A DNA stretch of 64,000 bases, taken from the NCBI GenBank assembly GCA_045125245.1, contig JBGVNF010000005.1, positions 62,001 to 126,000 of the forward strand, read 5' to 3'. The position numbers and the translations under genes were made by a program. Under the pieces are notes generated by a model. The model was not told the DNA's origin. It did not search any database and was given only the letters and a program-made list of their open reading frames with translations. This document shows, in pieces, positions 45,709 through 54,584 of this stretch. Position 1 is the stretch's first letter; every line of letters starts with the position of its first letter. Source of the DNA: SVEL01 sp045125245 (GTDB taxonomy: Bacteria; Bacillota; Clostridia; Lachnospirales; Lachnospiraceae).

Positions 45709-46758
45709 CTAGTTACTTGCAGTAAAGTAATTTTTATAGAAGACATAACGTAAACAATGTAAGGCTACATAATTACCTTTATTAGTAGAACCAACTCCAC
45801 CTGTGTAATTACTAAAATCAACACCAGTCTCCTGCTCCACTCTCTGCAGATATTTTTCTAAATCTATATCAGATAAAGATACTGTTTTGTTGTAAGCTTT
45901 ATCTCTTAATTCAATGTACATCTCATAACCTGCATCATTAAATGCATCCTGTACATTCGGTTTATTTATAATGTTAATAAGGTTCTTGCCGAACTCATAA
46001 TTAACTAAATTTCCACCTTGATGACTAAGTGACATTAAAGCGTAAACAGTTAAATCACTCATCGGCTCTATGTCAACGGTTAACCAGTCAGAACCAGTTT
46101 TCTTCATCGTATCTCTATAACCATTTATAGGCGATACTCGATTCTCCAGTGTCCATTTATCCCAATCAGAAGACGTAATCTGATAAGGTCCAACTCCTAA
46201 TCCTGTCATAGCAGAAGTTTCTCTAGAACTACCTTTAGGAAACTGTAATAGTGAGTTTGGCATCTTATAGGCCATTCCATCTTCATTCGTGTTAAAATCA
46301 TTTACTGCATTAACACGGTACCATTCGTCATCAACCTGCATCAGGTTTGATGTAACAGTAATCCAATCAATAGAGTTCTCATATGTGTCTGGATTAAAGT
46401 CCATTATAGTTGTAAGTGATATTCCACTATAGGACTCCCCAGCCTCACCCCATGTAGTAGCAAATGCCATACATGGGTTAATCGTCTCTTTTGCTTTACT
46501 CATTACCGGAGTATTATATTCTCCGTATGATTCTATAAGTATGTCATAAACGTATTTGTTCATCTCACTGTAGATATTTTTATCAACCGTTTGTTGATAA
46601 GTGCCAAATACAGAGTCAATCTCAATATTCGACCTACTCATATCTACATTATGGTTATTAGTAACATTCGCATTCACATTAATAGAATTTGTATTAAAGT
46701 GAAGAATAACCATATTGAGCATTATTAACATTGCAAATGTTACTAGTAACTTTTTCAT
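45709..46758 (-). CDS. Lysozyme/transglycosylase-like wall enzyme
   Basis: 349 residues. A signal peptide or anchor (about 1-25) precedes a goose-type/SLT-like core: FATTWGEAGESYSGIS with candidate catalytic E105 or E108, and GVGPYQITSSDWDKW at 188-202, the usual 'G.GPYQI' box. SLSHQGGN near 245 fits the later active-site loop. ATG 46758 follows GAGGT and overlaps the previous stop (TAATG). It probably cuts peptidoglycan to let the secretion or pilus channel pass, like VirB1-type enzymes. Confidence 0.7.
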   Translation of the reverse strand: MKKLLVTFAMLIMLNMVILHFNTNSINVNANVTNNHNVDMSRSNIEIDSVFGTYQQTVDKNIYSEMNKYVYDILIESYGEYNTPVMSKAKETINPCMAFATTWGEAGESYSGISLTTIMDFNPDTYENSIDWITVTSNLMQVDDEWYRVNAVNDFNTNEDGMAYKMPNSLLQFPKGSSRETSAMTGLGVGPYQITSSDWDKWTLENRVSPINGYRDTMKKTGSDWLTVDIEPMSDLTVYALMSLSHQGGNLVNYEFGKNLINIINKPNVQDAFNDAGYEMYIELRDKAYNKTVSLSDIDLEKYLQRVEQETGVDFSNYTGGVGSTNKGNYVALHCLRYVFYKNYFTASN

Positions 46759-47705
46759 TATTCAACCTCTTTATAAATTAGGTCATAGATATTCTTTGCA
46801 TAAGTATATCTTTGACAACCATTGGTTTTATAGTGACCATCCTGCATATACCACTCGTCTGCAGACTTTGCATATGCTTCATAAACACATCCAACAATAC
46901 CTGTTACATGCATTAAATCATCATCCTCAGATAAATCTCCAAGAATACCAGAAACATATAACTCATTATAAAGATACGCTGTTTCGGCAATAACAGATGT
47001 TAGCTCCCAGTCCAAATCTTTGTTGATTACTTCATAGTAATCTTTTAACCCCTTCTGTCTGTAAGATGCTGTCCATTGAGCACAACCATACCCACGATTA
47101 CCATTTCCCAACACAGACTTAGCATGGTTGATATTATCAAGATTTGCAACTGAATTTGTAAGACCAGCGAAGGAGTCTTCACAACATACATTACCTATAA
47201 TTGCCGCTGCTTTAGTAGGTGCAATACCTAACTGATTAACAAGTATCTCTTTTAGAATATAAATGTCTCTAATTCTATCTTTTGTGTCCCATTCATAAGT
47301 ATCATATTCAGCGTCGACATAAAGCATAACCTTGTCCAAGTCAATTGTTATGTATTCGCCATCAAGCATTTCTCCTGATTGAATATGAGGGGCTTCATTA
47401 ATAGGAACATCATAATTAGAAGTATTATCATATGTAGATAACGCTCTAATGTTATCAGCTATACTCGCAATATCATTAACTTGAACTACTTTAATAATAT
47501 CATTTTGTATATCAGAAATCTGATTATCCGTACTGTCTTTCATAAACCAATTAAATGGTATTTTGATTTCTGTAGCTGAATATTCGTGTGTACTAACATA
47601 ACTATCTCTATCTGTATTAGCTACATTTATGTATAGATGTAAACACATAGTAGCGACCCATACGTATATGATAGCACACGTAGTATTACGTTTACTCAGT
47701 TTCAT
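46758..47705 (-). CDS. Phage-tail-lysozyme-like wall enzyme
   Basis: 315 residues with an N-terminal anchor (about 9-29) and a spacer of about 120 residues. The lysozyme domain reads APTKAAAIIGNVCCEDSFAG (candidate catalytic E176) ... GYGCAQWTASYRQKGL (205-220), matching the 'AA.I.GN...ES......GiaQWt..R' pattern of the phage_lysozyme2 family. ATG 47705 has AGGAGAT immediately upstream, and an upstream ATCTCCT can pair with it. It forms a tandem pair with the transglycosylase-like gene. Confidence 0.75.
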   Translation of the reverse strand: MKLSKRNTTCAIIYVWVATMCLHLYINVANTDRDSYVSTHEYSATEIKIPFNWFMKDSTDNQISDIQNDIIKVVQVNDIASIADNIRALSTYDNTSNYDVPINEAPHIQSGEMLDGEYITIDLDKVMLYVDAEYDTYEWDTKDRIRDIYILKEILVNQLGIAPTKAAAIIGNVCCEDSFAGLTNSVANLDNINHAKSVLGNGNRGYGCAQWTASYRQKGLKDYYEVINKDLDWELTSVIAETAYLYNELYVSGILGDLSEDDDLMHVTGIVGCVYEAYAKSADEWYMQDGHYKTNGCQRYTYAKNIYDLIYKEVE

Positions 47706-47708
47706 AAT

Positions 47709-47737
47709 ATCTCCTTTCGATTTAACAAATAGGAGAT
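47709..47737 (-). promoter_or_regulatory. Hairpin that could hide the ribosome site of the lysozyme gene
   Basis: On the minus strand ATCTCCT (47737-47731) can pair with AGGAGAT (47715-47709), which is the ribosome binding site of the gene starting at 47705, across a 15-base loop. It may hold translation low unless ribosomes or a factor open it. Confidence 0.35.
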
Positions 47738-47750
47738 GAACAAATATTCT

Positions 47751-48275
47751 TTATTTATTGTAACGTTTATAACCTCTGTGCAATTTTACAGTAGCTCTTT
47801 CGCCAGGGACGTATACCAAGTTCTCATGAATACTTACAACGAAGCTTGGTAAATAACCAGCGTGTGAATCTTCATTAGAACTTAATTCAATAATATCATT
47901 ACCGTCTTCCTTTACTTTAAGAGCAGTAACGTTATCATCCGGATTCACAATACATAAAGACACACAATCATTAATTTCGACACGCGGTGCCTTCTTGATA
48001 GAGTGGTATGATACTTCACATATATCTACGTTTTTACCATTAATATCTGCTGTATATCTCATTGTATCATTATCTCCGAATCTGTCAATCTTGTGTTCCT
48101 GTAATAAGATACACTCTGCACCATGTTGCGTCAAACACTTCTCGAAGAAATCCTCTAATCGGTTATACGGATATTCCGCAACTTCTTTTATAGAGATTTC
48201 CTCATTTAATAAGAAGCAATCAACTGTTGTTCCATAAATGTTATCTGAATGTTGAATGTTTAATAATAGTTTCAT
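47751..48275 (-). CDS. Unknown cytoplasmic protein within the wall-enzyme cluster
   Basis: 174 residues, no signal peptide or TM segment, which is unusual in this cluster. Mixed alpha/beta with acidic stretches (LQEHKIDRFGDND, KVKEDGNDIIELSSNED). ATG 48275 follows AGGAGGT. No recognised family. Confidence 0.65.
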   Translation of the reverse strand: MKLLLNIQHSDNIYGTTVDCFLLNEEISIKEVAEYPYNRLEDFFEKCLTQHGAECILLQEHKIDRFGDNDTMRYTADINGKNVDICEVSYHSIKKAPRVEINDCVSLCIVNPDDNVTALKVKEDGNDIIELSSNEDSHAGYLPSFVVSIHENLVYVPGERATVKLHRGYKRYNK

Positions 48276-48286
48276 ATAACCTCCTG

Positions 48287-48748
48287 TTACTCACTTACTT
48301 CTGTTACTTTAACCTTATTATTATACATATCAATAAACACTATTAATTCAGTATTATCTCCATGAACTCTAACATTAAAAATCATATTAGTTGTGTTATC
48401 AAAAATGTCTAATGGTAAACTAACTTTAAATTTGTCTGTTACATTATTATCATAATAATCTCTTATAGCATATATCAAATACTGACATACATTATAATAG
48501 TCTACACTAGTATCTTCAGAAATACTAAACCAGTCAACATTAAATATATCAATATCTAATCGTGATATATCAATATCATGACTATCTGGATTGATATCTT
48601 TAAATTGACTGTTATAATTAACATTATTAGTATTAGGGCTAATATTGATACCCTTTACATCACTCTTGTTAAATACACCAATTACAATTAATATAACAGT
48701 CACTACTACCAGAATACTCGATACAAATATAATTAATCTATTTTTCAT
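48287..48748 (-). CDS. Small membrane-anchored protein
   Basis: 153 residues. ATG 48748 is chosen, with AGGAGTG upstream; a start at 48793 would overlap the previous gene. It has an N-terminal TM helix (about 4-26), an Asn/Asp/Ile-rich spacer and a small domain. Similar in design to 44214-44627. Function unknown. Confidence 0.6.
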   Translation of the reverse strand: MKNRLIIFVSSILVVVTVILIVIGVFNKSDVKGINISPNTNNVNYNSQFKDINPDSHDIDISRLDIDIFNVDWFSISEDTSVDYYNVCQYLIYAIRDYYDNNVTDKFKVSLPLDIFDNTTNMIFNVRVHGDNTELIVFIDMYNNKVKVTEVSE

Positions 48749-48759
48749 ATAATACACTC

Positions 48760-49689
48760 CTATGGATATTTTGAGCCCGGACCATATAACCATTTATCTG
48801 CACTGTCATCCCAAATCAATATATCTCCTGACTGCATTGCATTTGATTTATTATGTACTTTACCCCAACCATTGAAGTAAACATTTCCACCAACATTATA
48901 GAACTCAGAGATATCGCTTTCAGCCCACATATCCCAACCATTATATCTTCCCAAGAAGAAATAGCAATTTCCTATTGTTGATGAGCCACCTCGTAAAACA
49001 GCTACAGCCGCTTTCTTTACATCATCATTTCTAGGGTTGCCTACTTCAGATGGATTGTAGCCTGAAAACTGACCTGATTTGGTAACTTCAGATTTATAGC
49101 TAGAATTATTAGTATTAACTCTATTCCGTACGCAACATGCTACTGCATAGAATCCTTCATAACTAGATGATTCGCCACCCAGTGCAACAAGATATTGATA
49201 ATCCTCTGCAGTATATAAACCATTAGCTATATCATCTAAAATATCCTGGTCTGTTATATCCAGTGGACTTGGTGGATTTGTACCGCCAGAACCTCCACCA
49301 TTTCCGCCGCCAGAACCTCCACCACCACTATCTTCATCTCCATCAGGTGTGCCAGGGTCAGAGTCTCCTACTCCTCCTAAACCACCATTAGATTCATTAG
49401 CACCTTGAACAATTTCTATATTCATTTTACCACGTTCATCATAAGTAATCTTAACGTTACGAAATGCAAATTGCTGTTTAGAATCCTCAGTAGCACCGGA
49501 TAAATTATTGTATTGGTCTATAATGTTTTGAATAGATGAACCAAACAGTATTATAAGCATTATGATAATAATACCCACACTAACGATTGAAACTAGTATT
49601 AATATAAGTCGGGTTCTGAACTTTTTTAGTTTTTGTATACCATCAAGTATACCCTTTGTATCATTAAAATCTATATCTCGTTTAGCCAT
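48760..49689 (-). CDS. SleB-type cell wall hydrolase, membrane-anchored
   Basis: 309 residues. A basic cytoplasmic N-terminus precedes a TM helix (about 28-50). YNNLS (60-64) and the linker GGVGDSDPGTPDG (105-117) recur in the C39-like protein. A Gly-rich spacer (120-137) and a hydrolase_2/SleB domain follow: YLVALGGESSSYEGFYAVACCVRNRV (E173 candidate catalytic Glu), SGQFSGY (206-211) and CYFFLG...VGGNVYF. SleB-type enzymes cleave peptidoglycan glycan strands. ATG 49689 has no clear ribosome site, so translation may depend on the upstream gene. Confidence 0.82.
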   Translation of the reverse strand: MAKRDIDFNDTKGILDGIQKLKKFRTRLILILVSIVSVGIIIIMLIILFGSSIQNIIDQYNNLSGATEDSKQQFAFRNVKITYDERGKMNIEIVQGANESNGGLGGVGDSDPGTPDGDEDSGGGGSGGGNGGGSGGTNPPSPLDITDQDILDDIANGLYTAEDYQYLVALGGESSSYEGFYAVACCVRNRVNTNNSSYKSEVTKSGQFSGYNPSEVGNPRNDDVKKAAVAVLRGGSSTIGNCYFFLGRYNGWDMWAESDISEFYNVGGNVYFNGWGKVHNKSNAMQSGDILIWDDSADKWLYGPGSKYP

Positions 49690-49698
49690 TCTTAAGTA

Positions 49699-50100
49699 TT
49701 ACGGAGTTATTATAAACGATTCTGTTCCGATACTAATCAAGTATGCGTTATGACTATTATCCGCATAGGAAATAGCACACTCCGTAAATTCCTCCTCATA
49801 ACAATTATTTATTGACTCAATAATTGAACTAGAGTCATCTGGCGTAGGGAACATAAAGTTATATATAACACCATCTTCTTCGATTACATAGGAGTTTTCC
49901 GTAACAACTTCTACGGAATCGTCTGTACTTAATGTATCAACATTTGATACATTATCTAACTTAATAACCTCAGTACTAGGTTCTAGGTCCTTACTTATTT
50001 CAACCTCTTCAGAAATAGGTCTTGCTTTTACATTACCCACAACAGCAACCGATATAAGTGCTACGATTGCAATACTTAAAATAACTTTCATATATTTCAT
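49699..50100 (-). CDS. Small secreted protein, first gene of the wall-enzyme unit
   Basis: 133 residues. ATG 50100 is preferred because GGAGG is 9 bases upstream; ATG 50106 is only 3 bases from it. It has a signal-like hydrophobic N-terminus (about 5-22, ending NVKA), then an acidic region and a small domain with two cysteines. Family unknown. It begins the unit after the 134-base gap. Confidence 0.65.
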   Translation of the reverse strand: MKYMKVILSIAIVALISVAVVGNVKARPISEEVEISKDLEPSTEVIKLDNVSNVDTLSTDDSVEVVTENSYVIEEDGVIYNFMFPTPDDSSSIIESINNCYEEEFTECAISYADNSHNAYLISIGTESFIITP

Positions 50101-50145
50101 AAACATAAACCTCCATTCATATAAGCTTATCTAATTTTATATTCT

Positions 50146-50187
50146 ATCATTATTATATGTTGTAAGAAAGTTCTTACTTCAAATTAA
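50146..50187 (-). promoter_or_regulatory. Candidate promoter region of the wall-enzyme unit
   Basis: On the minus strand TTAATTTGAA (50187-50178) is followed by the GTAAGAA/TTCTTAC inverted repeat (50162-50177) and then TATAAT within AACATATAATAATGA. TTGAAG to TATAAT spacing is 19 bases, slightly long for sigma-A. TTAATTTGAA followed by a palindrome also occurs at 61503-61512. Confidence 0.35.
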
Positions 50188-50204
50188 TAATGATAAAATT
50201 ATGT

Positions 50205-50228
50205 AGGGTGAGTGAAATAACTCACCCT
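50205..50228 (-). terminator. Hairpin after the VirB4-like gene
   Basis: Perfect 9-bp stem AGGGTGAGT / ACTCACCCT with a 6-base loop, 6 bases after the stop codon at 50235. The following minus-strand sequence acataattttatc is only mildly U-rich. Confidence 0.6.
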
Positions 50229-50234
50229 TCACAA

Positions 50235-52271
50235 TTATCTATCCTTATCAGGATTTATAATGTCATATTTCTTAGGGTCTTTGAACTGAACCTTAATAAT
50301 AGGATATAATTCTTTATCCTGCATCATATTGACCAGAACAAAAGTATTCTTATATCTAACTTCACTACCAGGTAATGCTAGCCGTTCTTCCAAGTGCTGT
50401 AATGAGAACTCAGTGATGAGTTTATTACGTGCAGTGTTAGGAAGTGAGCCTACAAACAATGCTGTTGTATTTTCGATAATAGGTTTCGATATAGTATTGT
50501 CCATAAGAGCCTGTACTGAGTTTCCAAGTAGAATTGTATCCTGCTTTCTAGCACGACTCATAGTATACTCTGTTGCATAGATTTTTAAGATATCGTCATT
50601 AACAATCTGAGATTCCTCAAGTATCTTCAGAGTTCGAATACCATGGTTAAACTTAGTAGTCGTAAACTGTGCATTAAGTCTACCCATATAGAGTAACTTT
50701 AATCTGAATAAATCTACATCGATATCCTGCATTGTCATGTTTGCTAAGATACCAAAATCGAATGCTAATGTAGGTGCCATCATAATATTTGCAAAATCAA
50801 ATTCTGCTGTGAATGCATAGCTCTTTGAACCTGTCCTACTTATATACATACCAAGTGTAGATAGAATTGTAGTAGGAAGATTATATTGTTTCATCTTACT
50901 CGGTGTCAAGAATTTAACAAGATAATCGTAAACATCGAACGGAGTAAGATTGTATGTATTCTTCCATGAGTTACGGTTACGTCTTTCAACACCGAGATAG
51001 ATATACATATAATCAAGGAACTCATCAAGTAAAGATTCAAGCGAGAGCAACTGCTGTCTATCTCTAATACCAGATAGTGTTATAATCTGTTGTTTCGAGA
51101 AATTAAATCTATCATTGAAATAATTCTCTGCATTATCCTGCGTTGTATCTTCTGGATGCATAACGAATGTGTTAATAAACTCATAAGAGTCTGGTCGCAA
51201 CGAAACAATATATCCACCAGTCGCTCTGATGAACTTTGTCATTTCATTACCCTTAATATCCATAGCACATACAGCAGCTCCAGACTCAAAAGCGGATTGT
51301 GCTATATTAAGTGCAAGTACAGTTTTACCAACACCAGATGGTGCACATACATAAATATTACGTGCAAGAGTAATACTATCCATATCAATAAAATATGGTG
51401 TACCATTCGCAATATTCTGACCAATGTAATACCCAGACCAGTCATTATAAGAACCACAGTTAGCCACCATTTGTGACATTACTGTATTAGATGACATAAT
51501 AGCAGGTGTACCTTTAAGGTCTTCATTTGCATCACCAAGTATAGATACATAACCGAGCATCTGTTTTACACGAGCATACTGTTCATCATATGTAGCATGA
51601 AATGAACCAAACTTCCTATCAAGAATTTTTTCTGCATCATCCAGTACTTGTATATCTTTTGAACGAATAGTAACATATAATCGTGTTTGCTTTAAACGTT
51701 TACCAGATGCTGCCTGTTCAACAGTATATAAACATCTTTCAGCATTAGACCTACGTTTACCCTTAACATCATCTTCAATATTCTTTTCCCAAACACGAAT
51801 ACGAGATTTTAAACCGGAGTCGTCCGGTTTGTATTCCCAGAAAGTATTCTTAAAAGAGTAATCTACAATTGCTGTATTACCCTTTGCTCTTAACTCACGT
51901 ATAATCTCACCAACATAAGTAATAGGAGCATTATCACCCATGTCTGTTATATGGTAGATAACAGACATGTATCTTGATGTAACGTACATTGTATTGGTGA
52001 TAAGAATCTTGTTACCTATGTTGTCTGGTATTCTACGCTGGTCTTTCATAAGCATAGAAGCAACATAGGTAATCCACATGTGAACCCATGTGAACATACC
52101 AGGCCTAAACTTGACATCTGTAGCTGATTCCTCTTTAACAGAACTTCTTAATGCCGCACGTTCAACCTGTTGTTCACGTAATGAATGTTTGTCTACATTT
52201 TTAGATTTACTCTTCTTACTTTTCTTTTTAGGCTGTGGTGATTGTTTTTTCAAATTATCACGAACCGCCAT
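50235..52271 (-). CDS. virB4: VirB4/TraC-type conjugation ATPase
   Basis: 678 residues. The N-terminal domain is followed by a C-terminal HerA/FtsK-type ATPase core with Walker A CAPSGVGKTVLALNIAQ near residue 310-320, AVCAMDIKGNEMTKF just after it (VirB4-typical), and Walker B-like LKILEESQIV near residue 545 (E replaces D). The C-terminal part has SRARKQDTILLGNSVQALMD, matching the 'R..g....l.tQ' region. ATG 52271 follows AAGGAG. It drives substrate transfer or machine assembly at the membrane. The Lys-rich N-terminus (KKQSPQPKKKSKKSKSK) is unusual. Confidence 0.88.
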   Translation of the reverse strand: MAVRDNLKKQSPQPKKKSKKSKSKNVDKHSLREQQVERAALRSSVKEESATDVKFRPGMFTWVHMWITYVASMLMKDQRRIPDNIGNKILITNTMYVTSRYMSVIYHITDMGDNAPITYVGEIIRELRAKGNTAIVDYSFKNTFWEYKPDDSGLKSRIRVWEKNIEDDVKGKRRSNAERCLYTVEQAASGKRLKQTRLYVTIRSKDIQVLDDAEKILDRKFGSFHATYDEQYARVKQMLGYVSILGDANEDLKGTPAIMSSNTVMSQMVANCGSYNDWSGYYIGQNIANGTPYFIDMDSITLARNIYVCAPSGVGKTVLALNIAQSAFESGAAVCAMDIKGNEMTKFIRATGGYIVSLRPDSYEFINTFVMHPEDTTQDNAENYFNDRFNFSKQQIITLSGIRDRQQLLSLESLLDEFLDYMYIYLGVERRNRNSWKNTYNLTPFDVYDYLVKFLTPSKMKQYNLPTTILSTLGMYISRTGSKSYAFTAEFDFANIMMAPTLAFDFGILANMTMQDIDVDLFRLKLLYMGRLNAQFTTTKFNHGIRTLKILEESQIVNDDILKIYATEYTMSRARKQDTILLGNSVQALMDNTISKPIIENTTALFVGSLPNTARNKLITEFSLQHLEERLALPGSEVRYKNTFVLVNMMQDKELYPIIKVQFKDPKKYDIINPDKDR

Positions 52272-52273
52272 GT

Positions 52274-53404
52274 TTATTCTCCTTTTGTATCAAGTAAGTC
52301 TACAATAGACTTCGTAATAGGGAATGACGAATATAAAGCCATCTTATTAGTCATATCCAATTCATTAAATCTCTCGATATATGGAATACTCAGATTACTT
52401 TCATCGTAAGAGATAACACGAGACTTATCTATCGTATCAGGTACATCATCAATATCTGATGCTGTAAAAAGATATTCAACATTATCTCCTGTAATGTGAG
52501 GTTCTGAATAACCGGCTCTATCGAGTACAATAAGGAATGATATATTAGAAGCATTCTTTAATACATCAGTCATAATCTTAGGCTGCATACCAAGCATAAG
52601 AATGTTTCCTGATAAAACGTCTTCATGTGTTAACTCATAATGCGGTTTTAAATCCTTATACAGTGCAACTTTTGAATCAGCAAAGTAACTTTCAATTACA
52701 ACTGTTCTTGTAGGCATACCGTAGATAACTTTAAGTATCTCCCTTAAGAAATAGATGAAAGTATCAATGTACTGTACTCGAGTAATCTCCTTGATATAGA
52801 TAACTCTATCATAGGAGTTTCCATCAACCACAAATGTTTTATCAGCATTGTAATTAAGACCGTACTGATAGTTAATACGAGAGATAAGGATATTAAGTCT
52901 TGACTTAATAGATTCATCTGTTAACTGTTGTAATTCAAGCTGTCTCTGTAACTCAAGTGTCTCCTCTTCAAGACTGAGGTTTCTGTTCTGTAATTCAGAT
53001 ATCTGTGTAGAGTATCCTAAGAACTGTTCCTTATGGTCATTAATGTTTCCTGTTATCGTTTTAATTGTATCATACACTTCATTAGGGTAATAACTGATAA
53101 GAGTCATAAGCTCTTCAAGAGTTCGAGTATTGTTAATTTTCTGAGTCATCTCGTCAAACTGTGTAATACTTAATTCCTCGTCCATTTTAATGATAATATT
53201 AGGATTAACTCTTTTTGTGCTGGAAACAAACTCTTCAAAACCAGATGGTGTATAATACTTAGAAATGAAATCATTTCTGAATATAATAGTATTAGCGTGT
53301 GTACAATCGATAACAACATTCGCTACTTCTTCACGTGTATGAAGAATAACATAGCGATTAAGTTTATCTTCTATTCCCTCTTCCAATGATGCTAAATAAA
53401 TCAT
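52274..53404 (-). CDS. Unknown protein with receiver-like N-terminus and coiled coil
   Basis: 376 residues. ATG 53404 has GGAG 10 bases upstream; the 53413 and 53458 starts are too close to, or before, that site. The N-terminal region (about 1-90) alternates strands and helices (YVILHTREEVANVVIDC, NIIIKMDEELS) like a receiver domain. A coiled coil lies at about 130-170 (ISELQNRNLSLEEETLELQRQLE) and a C-terminal domain contains ISFLIVLDRAG. No P-loop. It overlaps the previous gene by 41 bases and precedes the VirB4-like gene by 2 bases. It may be a TadZ/CpaE-like organiser for the secretion complex. Confidence 0.6.
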   Translation of the reverse strand: MIYLASLEEGIEDKLNRYVILHTREEVANVVIDCTHANTIIFRNDFISKYYTPSGFEEFVSSTKRVNPNIIIKMDEELSITQFDEMTQKINNTRTLEELMTLISYYPNEVYDTIKTITGNINDHKEQFLGYSTQISELQNRNLSLEEETLELQRQLELQQLTDESIKSRLNILISRINYQYGLNYNADKTFVVDGNSYDRVIYIKEITRVQYIDTFIYFLREILKVIYGMPTRTVVIESYFADSKVALYKDLKPHYELTHEDVLSGNILMLGMQPKIMTDVLKNASNISFLIVLDRAGYSEPHITGDNVEYLFTASDIDDVPDTIDKSRVISYDESNLSIPYIERFNELDMTNKMALYSSFPITKSIVDLLDTKGE

Positions 53405-54584
53405 ATACTGCATTCTCCTTCTTAATTGTAGAGCCTGAAATAGTGATTGTTTGAGCAACTACCTCAGGTAAACCAAGTAAGTCACATACAACATCAGATA
53501 CTTCCTGTGACGTAAGATGATACGGTTGCCAGTTGTTGTAACGAACTCCTACCAATACATTCTTGTTTATATCAATAGGATATAGCAAGTTATCGATAGT
53601 CTTTAATAACTCCGGCATACTGTCATCAAATACAATAGAGTAATTTGCATTAAATGGCGTGTCCTTAAAATCAAGTTCTGTTACAAAATTCTGTACGTAA
53701 TCTTTTAAAGTATCTGATAAAATATCTTTTAAGAAGTTATAAGAAAACTCAAGTCTGGTCTTACAACCGATTACAATAAGATTCTTCTTAGATAACTTTA
53801 TTCTGTCAATAACCTCTCCAATGTTGTGTAATATATCGATAACATCAAAATACTCAAAATCCAATCCAGATTTAAGTGCAATATCTGTTAATCTATGATA
53901 TGTAAAGTCTCTTTCAACAATCATTGTCTTAGCTGATAAAGCAAGGTACTGTGCCTGTATAAATGCAACCAAAGTTCTAGATTGAGTATCAAAACCAACA
54001 ATAGGGAACTCAAGCATAGGTACCTTATTAATCGCAACATATTCTTCCGCCTTCTCAACATCAGGAATTCCAGCTAATTGGTCATCATCAGTTTCGTAAT
54101 GTTCATCATTAGTAGATTCATACCTCTTAATCTTCTGGTCCTGTGCGTATTCAGAAGCACGGTAACGATAGGTAACTTCTTCGACCTTTTCTTCATCAGC
54201 ATCCCTAAGCTTACCATTGACAATACCAATAATAAACTGGTCGTCAATATCTCCTTGGTAGGTTGCAATTGGGAAATCCGGTATAGTATCAGTCCACTGT
54301 TTTACAGCTTCCTTTGATGTATTCTTTCCATATAAATAAATTGTTCTTGACTCAACAGTAAGAAATGGATTTCTAATAGTGTCAAGTAATCTCTGCATAT
54401 TAGAGCCCATGAACTGTAGTGTTGTGTCTGTTACGATAACAGAATGTACAGTTACAGGTGTTTCTTCAACATACTCCTCAAATGCAGGGAAATCTGGAAA
54501 TAAAGTAATATCATAACTAGGACAGAATCGTTTAATAGAATCATCCAAATCAGGTGCAACAATAAATATTCTATCTGTGCGCAT
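53364..54584 (-). CDS. Unknown protein with receiver-like N-terminus
   Basis: 406 residues. The N-terminal part RIFIVAPDLDDSIKRF...VIVTDTTLQF...IYLYGKNT reads as a receiver-like fold. The middle is charged (about 130-185). The C-terminal half (LVAFIQAQYLALSAKTMIVERD, NLIVIGCKTRLEFSYNFLKDIL) resembles a MinD-type fold that lacks a P-loop. ATG 54584 follows AGGAGGT and overlaps the previous gene by 14 bases. Paired with 52274-53404, which has a similar plan. Confidence 0.6.
   Translation of the reverse strand: MRTDRIFIVAPDLDDSIKRFCPSYDITLFPDFPAFEEYVEETPVTVHSVIVTDTTLQFMGSNMQRLLDTIRNPFLTVESRTIYLYGKNTSKEAVKQWTDTIPDFPIATYQGDIDDQFIIGIVNGKLRDADEEKVEEVTYRYRASEYAQDQKIKRYESTNDEHYETDDDQLAGIPDVEKAEEYVAINKVPMLEFPIVGFDTQSRTLVAFIQAQYLALSAKTMIVERDFTYHRLTDIALKSGLDFEYFDVIDILHNIGEVIDRIKLSKKNLIVIGCKTRLEFSYNFLKDILSDTLKDYVQNFVTELDFKDTPFNANYSIVFDDSMPELLKTIDNLLYPIDINKNVLVGVRYNNWQPYHLTSQEVSDVVCDLLGLPEVVAQTITISGSTIKKENAVYDLFSIIGRGNRR

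Noticed and set aside
49255..49340. DNA tandem repeat
   Set aside because: The repetitive ccgccagaacctcc-type sequence simply encodes the Gly/Ser-rich linker of the SleB-type protein.
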